Origin: Flavobacterium sandaracinum
GTDB taxonomy: Bacteria > Bacteroidota > Bacteroidia > Flavobacteriales > Flavobacteriaceae
Assembly: GCF_004349135.1 (NCBI RefSeq)
Contig: NZ_SMFN01000008.1
Location: 97,476-161,475 of the forward strand
DNA: 64,000 nt
Direction of reading: 5' to 3'
Each line of letters begins with the position of its first letter. Positions within the stretch are counted from its first letter, which is position 1. The notes beneath the pieces are model-generated. The model saw only the letters and a list, made by a program, of their open reading frames with translations, made no database searches and was not told where the DNA came from. This document shows positions 16,422-25,763 of the stretch, in pieces. The position numbers and the translations under genes are program-made.

Positions 16422-18464
16422 ATGAATATAAAAAATACCACATTATCACTTTTGCTGCTGTTATCGTCGCAATTGTTTGCTCAAGAAAGTTTCGAAAATA
16501 AAGAAACTTCAAGATTCGAAACAAAATTATCCTATTTAGATTCCATCAAAAAAACATTCGTAAAAGATGATTTAGCCGCCTGCGTAGATAGCTTGTGGAT
16601 GAAGGAATTGACTAATTTAGATTTGTACAACACCATTTCGGATGATATTAAGAATGTCAATGCCGATGAGAAAATTGAGTATGAATTGTCAACGGAACTT
16701 CTCAAAGAAAGATTGGCTGCAATGGATGCGAAATCTCCTTTCAACATTGAATACAATCAAGGATTAGAAAACATTATCAAATCATTTTTGAAGAATCGAA
16801 AAAAATCCTTTGAACGTTTAATGGCGGTTTCTGAGTATTATTTTCCTGTGTTTGAAGAAGCTTTAGCCAAACAAAATGTCCCTTTAGAAATAAAATATTT
16901 AGCCGTTGTGGAATCCGCTTTAAATCCTAAAGCAGTTTCTAAAATGGGAGCAACCGGATTATGGCAATTTATGTATCAAACGGGAAAACAATATGGTTTA
17001 AAAATTGATTCCTATGTAGATGAACGCAGCGATCCTTTGAAAGCCAGTGCAGCCGCGGCCCAATATATGACTAATATGTACCGAATATTTGGTGACTGGG
17101 ATTTGGTTTTGGCGTCCTATAATTCAGGTCCTGGAAATGTTTCAAAAGCAATTAGACGTTCCGGAGGTCAGCAAAATTATTGGAACATCAGAAAAAATCT
17201 GCCTAAAGAAACACAAGGATATGTTCCCGCTTTCCTAGCAACGATGTATATTTATGAATACCATAAAGAACACGGAATTGTTCCTAACAGAGCCACTGTG
17301 CAACATTTTGCTACAGATACCATAATGATTAAAAAGCAAATGACTTTCAAACAAATATCTGATTTGTTGGATGTTCCTGTAGTTCAGTTGCAAGTACTAA
17401 ATCCATCGTATAAACTCAATGTGATTCCGTTTTATCACGACCAAAATCATTATTTAAGATTACCTCAAGAAAAAATTGCTGTTTTTGCGTCTAATGAGGA
17501 TCAGATTTATGCGTACACACAATATGAATTAGACCAACGCGAAAGACCGTACCAAACTTCAAAAGCAGTGGTCAAAAACACTCCAAATACCTTTAGTCAA
17601 AGTAGTACAGCTGGTAAAATAGCGTACTATAAAGTAAAACGAGGAGATAATCTAACCAGTATTGCTTCTAAATATGGTGTTTCCATTTCCGAACTAAAGA
17701 AATGGAATAACCTTAATAGTAACGCGCTTGCTTATGGCAAAAACTTGAAGATTAGTACAGGACAGCCTTTAATTAAATCAACAACAGCAGAACCTAAAGA
17801 AAATAATAGCATCTTAAAAAGCCAAATGGTCTTGGCCGCCGAAACAAAAAATAATAAAGATGAAAAAGTAAATAGTGCTTCAAGCACTTCTGCAACGGAG
17901 GAAGCAAAACTTTATTTGGTACAAAAAGGAGATAATCTAGGGAGCATTGCTACTAAATATGATGTTACAGTAGCAGATCTTCAAACCTGGAATGGGCTTT
18001 CGAGCGATGCAGTTCAAATAGGGGCTTCCTTGCAAATAGCGAATAACGAACTGGAGGCAAAACCAGCATTAGCTTCGATCCCAGAACGAAAAGATGTTGA
18101 ATATATAGTTTTGAAAGGAGATAATTTAGGAGCTATTGCAAGTAAATTCGGAGCTTCCGTCGTGGATTTAAAACACTGGAATAAGTTGCCAGATAATACG
18201 ATTACTATTGGAAAAACATTAATTGTTGCCAAAGATGAAATTGCCATTGTCACTGACAAGGCTACTGTTAATTCCTTCAAGAGTAAATCAAGTATAACGG
18301 CCTCCTCTAAAAAAGCACCTTCTAATTATTATGTCAAAAAAGGAGACTCTTTATTTAGTATAGCCAAAAAATATCCTGGCGTTACCACTTCGGATTTAAA
18401 AAAATGGAACGGTATTAGCGGTGAAGAAATCAAGCCTGGAATGAAGTTAAAAATTAACGGATAA
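16422..18464 (+). CDS. MltD-like lytic transglycosylase with four LysM domains
   Basis: 680 residues with a signal peptide ending near LFAQ (residue 21). The SLT domain holds the catalytic Glu164 (VVESALNPKAVSKMGATGL) and the later YNSGPGNV motif. Four C-terminal LysM modules follow, starting with YYKVKRGDNLTSIA, LYLVQKGDNLGSIA, YIVLKGDNLGAIA and YYVKKGDSLFSIA. It cleaves peptidoglycan glycan strands by transglycosylation while LysM domains hold the substrate. E. coli MltD has two LysM domains, so four is on the long side. The DUF4837 gene follows 48 bases later. Confidence 0.93.
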   Translation: MNIKNTTLSLLLLLSSQLFAQESFENKETSRFETKLSYLDSIKKTFVKDDLAACVDSLWMKELTNLDLYNTISDDIKNVNADEKIEYELSTELLKERLAAMDAKSPFNIEYNQGLENIIKSFLKNRKKSFERLMAVSEYYFPVFEEALAKQNVPLEIKYLAVVESALNPKAVSKMGATGLWQFMYQTGKQYGLKIDSYVDERSDPLKASAAAAQYMTNMYRIFGDWDLVLASYNSGPGNVSKAIRRSGGQQNYWNIRKNLPKETQGYVPAFLATMYIYEYHKEHGIVPNRATVQHFATDTIMIKKQMTFKQISDLLDVPVVQLQVLNPSYKLNVIPFYHDQNHYLRLPQEKIAVFASNEDQIYAYTQYELDQRERPYQTSKAVVKNTPNTFSQSSTAGKIAYYKVKRGDNLTSIASKYGVSISELKKWNNLNSNALAYGKNLKISTGQPLIKSTTAEPKENNSILKSQMVLAAETKNNKDEKVNSASSTSATEEAKLYLVQKGDNLGSIATKYDVTVADLQTWNGLSSDAVQIGASLQIANNELEAKPALASIPERKDVEYIVLKGDNLGAIASKFGASVVDLKHWNKLPDNTITIGKTLIVAKDEIAIVTDKATVNSFKSKSSITASSKKAPSNYYVKKGDSLFSIAKKYPGVTTSDLKKWNGISGEEIKPGMKLKING

Positions 18465-18512
18465 ATCAATTAACTTCTATAAATTTGGGTTTTACTTTAT
18501 AATCGAATCGTA

Positions 18513-19496
18513 ATGAATAAAGCCCATTTTTTATTTCTTTTTGTTTCTCTGCTTTTATTTTCTTGTAAAAAAGAGAATAATCTTGTACCACGTAAAACAA
18601 CTGGTAAAATCAACACGATTTCTGTAATTATCGATGATCAGCTATGGAACGGGGATATTGGTGATAGCATTCGGAACAAGTTTGCCTCTCCGGTGATTGG
18701 ATTACCGCAAGAGGAACCTTTATTCAATATCAATCAATATCCAGTCAAGCTTTTAGAAGGATTTATGACGGATACGCGAGCGATTATAGTGGTCAAAAAG
18801 GCAGAAGAAAACAAGTTTGAAATTCGAAAAAATCAATACGCTTCCCCTCAAAATGTATTCCATATTTCTGGAAAAACCAATGCCGATATTCTCGCTTGCA
18901 TTGAAAAAAATGCGCTGCAAATGGTTCAGATGATCAAACAAGCTGAAATTGCCGAGAGCCAACGAATAAACAGCCTGTCCCTAATAGATCCTAAAATTAT
19001 AGAGAACAAGTTTCACATTGGTCTACAGGTTCCCTCAGGATATGCCTATGTGCTTCAAAAAAGTAATTTTATGTGGCTAAAAAAGGAAATCATAGGCGGG
19101 AATACTAGTTTATTGCTCTATCAAGTTCCTTTGAATACCATTAATAAAGACACGGATTTAATTACCAGTATTATAAAAATGCGGGATTCCATAGGTCATC
19201 TGTACATAAGTGGAAAAGAACCAGAAACTAACATGATGACGGAAGAGGCCTACGCGCCTTATCTATTTAAGATCAATCTTGATGGAAAAGTTACTTATGA
19301 AACTAAGGGAACTTGGCAATTAAACAATGATTTTATGTCCGGACCTTTTATTAATTATGCTATTATTGATGCCGATTATAACCGAGTTTTGGTTTTAGAA
19401 GGGTTTTGTTACGCGCCTTCAAAAGATAAAAGGGATTTAATGCATGAACTCGAATCGATTATAAAATCAGTGGTAGTTGTTAAAAGAGTGCCTTAA
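18513..19496 (+). CDS. DUF4837 family lipoprotein
   Basis: 327 residues with signal peptide and lipobox (LLLFSC, Cys18), so a membrane-anchored exported protein. The body matches the Bacteroidota DUF4837 family in length and style (VIIDDQLWNGDIGDSIRNKF near the start; DADYNRVLVLEGFCYAP near the end). No function is known for the family. It sits directly downstream of the LysM lytic transglycosylase, hinting at an envelope role. Confidence 0.8.
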   Translation: MNKAHFLFLFVSLLLFSCKKENNLVPRKTTGKINTISVIIDDQLWNGDIGDSIRNKFASPVIGLPQEEPLFNINQYPVKLLEGFMTDTRAIIVVKKAEENKFEIRKNQYASPQNVFHISGKTNADILACIEKNALQMVQMIKQAEIAESQRINSLSLIDPKIIENKFHIGLQVPSGYAYVLQKSNFMWLKKEIIGGNTSLLLYQVPLNTINKDTDLITSIIKMRDSIGHLYISGKEPETNMMTEEAYAPYLFKINLDGKVTYETKGTWQLNNDFMSGPFINYAIIDADYNRVLVLEGFCYAPSKDKRDLMHELESIIKSVVVVKRVP

Positions 19497-19533
19497 ATTT
19501 CTTTTATTTGCATTTTATAAAAAATATCTAGGC

Positions 19534-19980
19534 ATGACAATACAATGGGAAATTAAGGCATTTGATGCCCTGACGGTACACGAGCTTTATGATTTATTAC
19601 GCTTAAGAAGCGAAATTTTTGTGGTAGAGCAGAACTGTGTTTACCTAGATCTCGACGGAAAAGACAAAGTAGCATTGCATCTTATTGGTTCGTTTGAAGG
19701 CAAAATTGTCGCTCATTCCAGATTGTTTAAACCGGGAATCAGTTTTGATTATGCTTCTATCGGAAGGGTAACTGTTGATGCAAATTACCGCGACAGAAAA
19801 TGGGGACATGATCTTATGCGGGAATCAATTGCTGGAATTGCGCATCATTTTGGCGAAAGCAAAATCACTATTGGAGCACAATTGTACCTGAAAAAATTCT
19901 ATGAAAGTCATGGTTTTGTGCAAACCAGCGAAATGTATCTGGAAGATGATATTCCACATATTGAAATGAAACGAGAATAA
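19534..19980 (+). CDS. GNAT acetyltransferase, ElaA-like
   Basis: 149 residues from the ATG at 19534; an upstream in-frame start at 19477 would overlap the DUF4837 gene and is not favoured. The ElaA pattern is clear: LRSEIFVVEQNCVYLDLDGKD, then LIGSFEGKIVAHSRL and the acetyl-CoA-binding RVTVDANYRDRKWGHDLM. The final FYESHGFVQTSEMYLEDDI is typical of the family. Substrate unknown. Its stop codon touches the stop of the convergent OmpA-like gene. Confidence 0.85.
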   Translation: MTIQWEIKAFDALTVHELYDLLRLRSEIFVVEQNCVYLDLDGKDKVALHLIGSFEGKIVAHSRLFKPGISFDYASIGRVTVDANYRDRKWGHDLMRESIAGIAHHFGESKITIGAQLYLKKFYESHGFVQTSEMYLEDDIPHIEMKRE

Positions 19981-20787
19981 TTAGATTTTCAGAATTACAA
20001 ACTCAACTCTGCGGTCCAGTGCTTCTCCTTGGCCTAAAGGAAACTTGTTTCCACTGCCTATATAATGCATTCTAAGGCTATTTATTCCTTTGTTCATCAG
20101 ATAGCGATAGACATTTTTTGCACGATTCAAAGATAGTTTTCGTTCCTGTGTGTCTTTATCTATGGCATCTTGGTAATGACTAGGCGTGCAGCATACATGT
20201 CCTCTGATTTCGAATTCCATTGTTTTTTGCTGTTGCAAAAGTAGTACAATGGCATCCAATTCTTTCTTGGACTGTTCCGTTAATTTACTGCTGCCAAGGG
20301 CAAAAAGAATCTTTTCCAGATAAATACGATCTCCCACTTTATGGCTTTCCTGAAATGAAGTATAAATACCCTTCCCAAAACTATTTTTCTTAACAATAAA
20401 TAAATCAACTCGCCTGTTTTTAGATCGGGTTTCGGACAGGTTTTCCACCTTATCTTTTTGTACAATTATACGTCCTTTGCCTTCAATAATGACAATCTTA
20501 TTTTTGTTAAAACCATTTTCCGTAAGAATATTTTGAACCGTAATTACCCTGTTTTTTGACAATTCAAAATTATAATCGTTGGCGCCTCGATCATCGCAGT
20601 AGCCATAAATTTGTATCGATTCGATTTTGGTTGTATCGACTTTTTTTATAAAATCAACTATCGTTTGTATTTGATTGTTATTAAGTGTGAATTTGTCAAA
20701 TTCAAAATATACCGTTTCTACAGGTTTACCCTGGGCTGATAAATAGCCCGAAAAAAGAAGCAGTACTATAACAGACAAATTTTTCAT
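19981..20787 (-). CDS. Protein with two tandem OmpA-like domains
   Basis: 268 residues with a signal peptide (cleavage near SAQG, residue 19). Two OmpA/MotB-type peptidoglycan-binding domains are visible. The first is at about 25-130 (YFEFDKFTLNNNQIQ, then GYCDDRGANDYNFELSKNR and SKNRRVDLFI). The second is at about 155-268 (ILFALGSSKLTEQSKKELD, GHVCCTPSHYQ, LSLNRAKNVYRYL, LDRRVEFVIL). There is no barrel domain. The start overlaps the S41 protease stop by one base (TAATG), so the two are translationally coupled. Confidence 0.85.
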   Translation of the reverse strand: MKNLSVIVLLLFSGYLSAQGKPVETVYFEFDKFTLNNNQIQTIVDFIKKVDTTKIESIQIYGYCDDRGANDYNFELSKNRVITVQNILTENGFNKNKIVIIEGKGRIIVQKDKVENLSETRSKNRRVDLFIVKKNSFGKGIYTSFQESHKVGDRIYLEKILFALGSSKLTEQSKKELDAIVLLLQQQKTMEFEIRGHVCCTPSHYQDAIDKDTQERKLSLNRAKNVYRYLMNKGINSLRMHYIGSGNKFPLGQGEALDRRVEFVILKI

Positions 20788-22421
20788 TATATTTTTAGAA
20801 TAGATCTGTACTCGGTATTATTATTCAAAATGGTGATGGCTCTTTTGATCTCCGAATTGTTTTTGGTGTAATATTGGTACAATCCTTCTTGATACTGGTA
20901 GCGTTTGATGATTTCATCGACCATCAGGTTTTTGATTTCTTTTTGGTTTTTGTCCAATAAAGCATTCTCACTTTTCTGCAATGCGGTTAATAATTGTTGG
21001 TATTCGGCCTGGATAGATTCGTCCAGTTTCTCTTTTTTGGCTACAGCCAAAGTATTTTTCAAAGCCAATTCCGTTTCCGTGTCAAAGGAGAATTTTTCTA
21101 CTTTCAGAAACTGTTTGAAATCGGAATAATCTGCATCCGAAATAACGGGAATCTGATTTCCTAAATTCGGATTTTTGTAATAATACCTCGTGGCATAGTT
21201 AAAAATTCCGTCGTTGCGAAGCAAAGCATTCGTTATTGGACTCGATTTTGTCTCTTCCAGTTCCACATCCGGCTGAATTCCTCCACCGTCATAAACGGTT
21301 CTGCCTTTTCTGGTTTTAAAAGCATTGAAGTTTTTCTCTTCCGTTTTGATGGCCACTCCATTTTTATCTTTTCGAGAATAATCCAAAGCCTGAATGCACC
21401 TCCCGGAAGGCGTGTAATAACGAGAAATGGTTACTTTTAGCTGCGTTCCATAGGTCAAATCTACCGGTCTTTGAACCAGTCCTTTTCCAAAACTACGGCT
21501 GCCCACTACCACAGCACGATCTAAATCCTGAAGTGCGCCAGCGACTATTTCTGATGCGGAGGCACTGCGGCCATTAACCAGAATGATCAATGGAATTTCA
21601 GTATCTACGGGATCTTTGGTTGTTTTGTAGGTGCTGTTGTGTTTTTCTATCTTGGATTTTGTTGTAACAATAATTTCGTTTTTTGGAACAAATAAATTAC
21701 AGATATTAACGGCTTCATTCAAAAGTCCGCCCGGATTGTCTCGTACATCTAATATGATTCGTTCCGCACCTTCTCTTTTAAGTTGTTCCAAAGCTTCTTT
21801 GGTTTCCAAGGACGCTTTTTTGTTGAAATGCGATAGTACAATGTAACCCGTTTTATCGTCAATTTTTCCAAAGAAAGGAACTGACTTAATTTCGACTTCG
21901 TCAAGGACAATCTGAGTAGCGCTTACTTTTCCCTGACGGATGTATTTGATATCAATTTTCGTGTTTTTAGTACCTTTGAAAAGCTGAGAAGCCTCGTCTT
22001 TGAAATCAGATAAAAGTACGTCTCCTACCTGAATGATTTCATCACCTGCTTTCAAGCCTGCTTTGTCGGCAGGAAAATCTTTATAAGGTTCCTTGACGAT
22101 TAATTTGGCTTCTTTCCGAGTCAATAAAGCGCCAATTCCAGTATATTCTCCAGTATTGTTGATCTTGAATCGCACCACATCCTGCTCGTTGAAATAGACG
22201 GTGTACGGATCTAAATTAGCCAACATTCCTTTGATGGCCTTGTCCATTAATTCACCGGGATTTGTCTCATCGACATAGTTCCGGTTCAATTCCTTGAAAA
22301 GTGTGGTAAATATCTCGATTTGCTTGGCAATTTCGAAAAAATCATCTTTGAAACTGGTTCCAATAAACAGAAATGCCGAAGCGACAACGGGAATTATGAA
22401 TTTTTTTTTCAGGAAGTTCAT
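20787..22421 (-). CDS. S41 family C-terminal processing peptidase
   Basis: 544 residues, exported or anchored by an N-terminal hydrophobic segment (8-24). A PDZ domain spans about 90-175 (GIGALLTRKEAKLIVKEPYK, then GLKAGDEIIQVGD). The S41 protease core follows: DVRDNPGGLLNEAVNICNLF, catalytic Ser in GRSASASEIVAGAL and the Lys of SFGKGLVQ. A C-terminal helical tail is present, as in CtpA/Tsp proteases of Bacteroidota. It degrades or trims periplasmic proteins. Followed directly by the tandem OmpA-domain gene. Confidence 0.93.
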   Translation of the reverse strand: MNFLKKKFIIPVVASAFLFIGTSFKDDFFEIAKQIEIFTTLFKELNRNYVDETNPGELMDKAIKGMLANLDPYTVYFNEQDVVRFKINNTGEYTGIGALLTRKEAKLIVKEPYKDFPADKAGLKAGDEIIQVGDVLLSDFKDEASQLFKGTKNTKIDIKYIRQGKVSATQIVLDEVEIKSVPFFGKIDDKTGYIVLSHFNKKASLETKEALEQLKREGAERIILDVRDNPGGLLNEAVNICNLFVPKNEIIVTTKSKIEKHNSTYKTTKDPVDTEIPLIILVNGRSASASEIVAGALQDLDRAVVVGSRSFGKGLVQRPVDLTYGTQLKVTISRYYTPSGRCIQALDYSRKDKNGVAIKTEEKNFNAFKTRKGRTVYDGGGIQPDVELEETKSSPITNALLRNDGIFNYATRYYYKNPNLGNQIPVISDADYSDFKQFLKVEKFSFDTETELALKNTLAVAKKEKLDESIQAEYQQLLTALQKSENALLDKNQKEIKNLMVDEIIKRYQYQEGLYQYYTKNNSEIKRAITILNNNTEYRSILKI

Positions 22422-22528
22422 AGGTTTAGATAGCTAAATTTGAGTCCACTAAAATAAGAATAAATCACCAAATAATTGTTCGGAGAGAATCTAAAGGCAA
22501 CTTTGTTCAATTAAAACAGGTCAAATGT

Positions 22529-22939
22529 TTAAATTTCAGAAATAGAATCGCTTTCTGGTTCTGGCTTTTTACTGTTTTGAGCAATAAACTTCTCAAACAA
22601 TTGAATGGTTTTGATATTAATTTCCTCGTACGTCAATCGGTCCTTCGTTTGGTAAAAAAACATAAAGGAATATGGTTGGTCTAGATTGTCAATCAATAGG
22701 TGTTTGTTCAGACGATAAGTTTCACGCAATACACGTTTGAAATAATTGCGGTCTACGGCTTTCTTGAAATTCTTTTTGGAAACAGAAACGCCCATTTTTA
22801 TTTTTTCACTTTCGTCAAAAGAACCAGCTTTATACACCAATCGCAACGGATATTTAGATACTGATTTCCCTTCGGTAAACAATAATCCAATCGTAATTTT
22901 GCTTTTCAGCTTTTCGGTTTTCGGGTAAGTGAAATTCAT
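22529..22939 (-). CDS. rnpA: Ribonuclease P protein component
   Basis: 136 residues, slightly long for RnpA because of a C-terminal acidic tail (KKPEPESDSISEI). The RNA-binding signature KKAVDRNYFKRVLRETYR is intact, preceded by VSVSKKNF. It is the protein partner of RNase P RNA in tRNA 5' maturation. A TAACTTTG box lies upstream on the same strand (22972-22979). The usual partner rpmH is not next to it here. Confidence 0.93.
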   Translation of the reverse strand: MNFTYPKTEKLKSKITIGLLFTEGKSVSKYPLRLVYKAGSFDESEKIKMGVSVSKKNFKKAVDRNYFKRVLRETYRLNKHLLIDNLDQPYSFMFFYQTKDRLTYEEINIKTIQLFEKFIAQNSKKPEPESDSISEI

Positions 22940-22971
22940 TTTAATAGAAAAAATTCGTGGTTTTTGACTCG

Positions 22972-22979
22972 CAAAGTTA
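22972..22979 (-). promoter_or_regulatory. -7 element for rnpA
   Basis: Minus-strand TAACTTTG fits TAnnTTTG, 33 bases ahead of the rnpA ATG. No good -33 box is visible. Confidence 0.45.
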
Positions 22980-23039
22980 CGATTAAACGTTGAGTCGGGA
23001 TATTGTTTCCGATTTAAATAACGCTAAAAATATATTTCT

Positions 23040-23047
23040 TACTTTTG
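23040..23047 (+). promoter_or_regulatory. -7 element for the second acyltransferase
   Basis: TACTTTTG fits TAnnTTTG, 16 bases ahead of the ATG at 23064, predicting a leader of only about 12 bases. Confidence 0.45.
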
Positions 23048-23063
23048 CCTTAAATTTTTAAGC

Positions 23064-23798
23064 ATGCAAAAACTGATTTCGTATCCCATTTCCGTTATTT
23101 ATTATTTATGTTTCGGTCTAACTTTGGTTATTTTTCATCCAATTCAGTGGGTTTGCTTCCATGTTTTTGGCTATCAAGCCCATAAAAAAAGTGTTGATTA
23201 TCTGAACTTTTTCTTAGTGAAATGCACAAATCTGCTAGGAACAACATACAAGTTTGAAAATATTGAGAATATTCCAAAGAATGTACCCTTAATTTTTGTC
23301 TCTAATCATCAAAGCATGTACGATATTATTGCTATGATTTGGTTTTTTCGCCGTTTTCATTGTAAATTTGTTAGTAAGAAAGAATTAGGAAGTGGTATTC
23401 CAAGTGTATCGTTTAATTTGCGTCATGGGGGTTCAGTGCTTATCGATCGTAAAGATCCCAAACAAGCTATTCCTGCCATTAAAGGATTGGCAGAATATAT
23501 TGAAAAACACAACCGTTCGGCCGTTATTTTTCCAGAAGGAACGAGAAGTAAGACTGGAAAACCAAAAGAGTTTTCTCAAACGGGATTGAAAATATTGTGC
23601 AAAAATGCTCCTTCAGCTTTCGTGGTTCCAATAAGCATAAACAATTCTTGGAAAATAGTTAAATACGGGTTTTTCCCCTTAGGTCTAGGAAATCGCCTTA
23701 CCTTTGTAGTACATAAACCGTTAGCGGTTGCAGCGTATGATTTTGCGGAGTTAATGGAAAAGACAGAAGCAGCAGTAGTTCAAGGAATAAAAATTTAA
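23064..23798 (+). CDS. 1-acyl-sn-glycerol-3-phosphate acyltransferase (second PlsC-type)
   Basis: 244 residues with an N-terminal hydrophobic segment (6-32) and the PlsC motifs: HX4D in NHQSMYD, then GGSVLIDRKD, and FPEGTRSKTGKPKEF. It is closer to classical PlsC than the 7089 gene, which has FPEGG. Ten bases before the acyl-ACP desaturase gene, so both probably form a lipid operon that places and desaturates acyl chains. Confidence 0.92.
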   Translation: MQKLISYPISVIYYLCFGLTLVIFHPIQWVCFHVFGYQAHKKSVDYLNFFLVKCTNLLGTTYKFENIENIPKNVPLIFVSNHQSMYDIIAMIWFFRRFHCKFVSKKELGSGIPSVSFNLRHGGSVLIDRKDPKQAIPAIKGLAEYIEKHNRSAVIFPEGTRSKTGKPKEFSQTGLKILCKNAPSAFVVPISINNSWKIVKYGFFPLGLGNRLTFVVHKPLAVAAYDFAELMEKTEAAVVQGIKI

Positions 23799-23808
23799 TT
23801 TATATATA

Positions 23809-24798
23809 ATGTCAATAAAAAACATTCGATTAGAAGTAATGCAGTTTTTGGAAAAAAACGTAGACAGCTTTGTCGATCAGTATCTAATTCCAGTAGAAAA
23901 AATATGGCAACCAACTGATTTTTTGCCTAATTCTCAAAGTGATACTTTTTTTGATGAGGTCAAAGAATTACGTGAAATTGCAAAAGAATTACCATACGAT
24001 TTCTGGGTAACATTAGTGGGAGATACTATTACTGAGGAAGCGTTGCCAACTTACGAATCCTGGTTAATGGATGTCGAAGGAATTGATAACGTGGAGAGAA
24101 ATGGTTGGTCTAAATGGATTAGACAATGGACTGGTGAGGAAAACCGTCATGGTGATTTGTTGAACAAGTATTTGTATTTGTCAGGTCGTGTGAACATGCG
24201 TGAAGTTGAAATGACAACACAGCACTTGATCAACGATGGTTTTGATATTGGAACGGGAAGAGATCCTTACAAAAACTTTGTATACACTAGTTTTCAAGAA
24301 TTAGCAACGTATGTTTCTCATAACCGAGTGGCGCAAATGGCTAAGAAATATGGAGACAACAAATTGTCTAAAATGTGCAAAATGATTGCTGGTGACGAAA
24401 TGCGTCATCATCATGCGTACAGCGAATTTGTAACTCGTATTTTTCAGGTGGATCCAAGCGAAATGATGCTTGCTTTTCAATACATGATGAAAGCAAAAAT
24501 TGTGATGCCAGCGCATTTCTTGAGAGAATCCGGTGAAAAAATAAGTACAGCATTTGAACAGTTTTCTGATTCAGCACAACGAATTGGGGTTTATACTGCA
24601 GCCGATTATGTAGATATTATGCAAAAATTAATTGACAAATGGGAAATTGACAAGATTTCTGGTTTGACAGATGAAGCAGAAAAAGCACGTGATTACCTGA
24701 TGAAATTACCAGCTAGAATGGCCAGAATTTCAGAACGATTGGTAATTCCACAAGAATCCCATATTTTCAAATGGGTGGAGCCTGCTTTAATAAGATAG
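23809..24798 (+). CDS. Acyl-ACP desaturase
   Basis: 329 residues, a soluble ferritin-like di-iron desaturase of the stearoyl-ACP type. The two metal-binding motifs are EENRHGD and GDEMRHHHAY, with further Glu ligands in between. It introduces a cis double bond into acyl-ACP using O2 and ferredoxin-like donors. It is cotranscribed with the acyltransferase upstream and has a terminator downstream. Ferredoxin and reductase partners are not in the window. Confidence 0.93.
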   Translation: MSIKNIRLEVMQFLEKNVDSFVDQYLIPVEKIWQPTDFLPNSQSDTFFDEVKELREIAKELPYDFWVTLVGDTITEEALPTYESWLMDVEGIDNVERNGWSKWIRQWTGEENRHGDLLNKYLYLSGRVNMREVEMTTQHLINDGFDIGTGRDPYKNFVYTSFQELATYVSHNRVAQMAKKYGDNKLSKMCKMIAGDEMRHHHAYSEFVTRIFQVDPSEMMLAFQYMMKAKIVMPAHFLRESGEKISTAFEQFSDSAQRIGVYTAADYVDIMQKLIDKWEIDKISGLTDEAEKARDYLMKLPARMARISERLVIPQESHIFKWVEPALIR

Positions 24799-24823
24799 AT
24801 TTCTGAATTCTAAATAAAGAATA

Positions 24824-24873
24824 AAAATGTTGGATTTTGAAGTTGAAGAACTTTGAAATTCAACATTTTTTTT
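24824..24873 (+). terminator. Desaturase terminator
   Basis: Outer arms AAATGTTG and CAACATTT enclose a nearly complementary inner stem (GATTTTGAAGTT with AACTTTGAAATT) and end in eight T. Confidence 0.85.
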
Positions 24874-24886
24874 AAATAAAATACAA

Positions 24887-25540
24887 ATGATTAATCCTGA
24901 TTTAATACCTAAAACAATTCTTTTTGTAAAAGAAAAATTAGAAAATGCCGAAGGAGGACACGACTGGTTTCACATAGAGCGTGTGTACAAAAACACGTTG
25001 TTAATTAGTAAAAATGAAGCTTGTGATACTGCAGTTGTGCAGCTTGGCGCTTTATTACACGACATTGCCGATAGTAAGTTTCACAATGGTGACGAAACGG
25101 TGGGACCAAGAATAGCTCGTGAATTTTTAGAATCTGAAAATGTTGATGAAGAAATAATCGAACATGTGGTAAATATTATTGAAAACATCTCCTACAAAGG
25201 TGGGAATTTCGAGAAAAAATTCACTTCGATAGAATTGAATGTCGTTCAGGATGCGGATCGTTTAGACGCGATTGGCGCGATCGGAATCGCCAGAACATTC
25301 AATTATGGTGGTTTTAAAAATAGAATGCTGTATGATCCTGAAATAGCGCCTAATTCAAGCATGAGCAAGGAAGAATACAAAAATAATGATTCGCCAACGC
25401 TCAATCACTTCTACGAAAAATTATTACTCTTAAAAGATAAGATGAATACCGAGACCGGAAAACAAATCGCACAAGAACGACACCGTTACATGGAAGGATT
25501 TCTAGCGCAGTTTTATGCGGAATGGGAAGGGGAGAAGTAG
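24887..25540 (+). CDS. HD-domain phosphohydrolase
   Basis: 217 residues of the YedJ/YpgQ-like HD family. Metal ligands are GGHDWFHIERVYKN at the start, LLHDIADSKF (HD) and the final Asp in VVQDADRLDAIGAIGIAR. The enzyme probably hydrolyses a phosphate or nucleotide ester; the substrate cannot be told from sequence. It begins just after the desaturase terminator and stands alone. Confidence 0.9.
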   Translation: MINPDLIPKTILFVKEKLENAEGGHDWFHIERVYKNTLLISKNEACDTAVVQLGALLHDIADSKFHNGDETVGPRIAREFLESENVDEEIIEHVVNIIENISYKGGNFEKKFTSIELNVVQDADRLDAIGAIGIARTFNYGGFKNRMLYDPEIAPNSSMSKEEYKNNDSPTLNHFYEKLLLLKDKMNTETGKQIAQERHRYMEGFLAQFYAEWEGEK

Positions 25541-25566
25541 TTATCAGTTTTCAGTAATTTAGTTTC

Positions 25567-25750
25567 TCACGCTGGAAGCGTCTCTTTATCGTCTGTTAAA
25601 GTAAAATCAAACTAGTGTAAGGATTCCTTCATAATGACAAATTGAGTGGATAGTTTTAGTAGTAAAATAGTCCAAGCAGTTTGTCACGCTGGAAGCGTCT
25701 CATTGCTTACTACCTTTTAAATCAAAAATCAGTCCCGATAGCTATCGGGA
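25567..25750. repeat. Repeat-bearing intergenic region with an 18-bp palindrome
   Basis: The 18-base sequence TCACGCTGGAAGCGTCTC occurs twice in direct orientation (25567-25584 and 25684-25701, 117 bases apart). A perfect 18-bp palindrome TCCCGATAGCTATCGGGA lies at 25733-25750. No gene is visible in the 220-base gap between convergent genes. Confidence 0.8.
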
Positions 25751-25763
25751 TTAATCAAAAATC

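Noticed and set aside
24824..24873. Small RNA gene between the desaturase and HD hydrolase genes
   Set aside because: The stem with a long T run directly after the stop codon is fully explained as a terminator.
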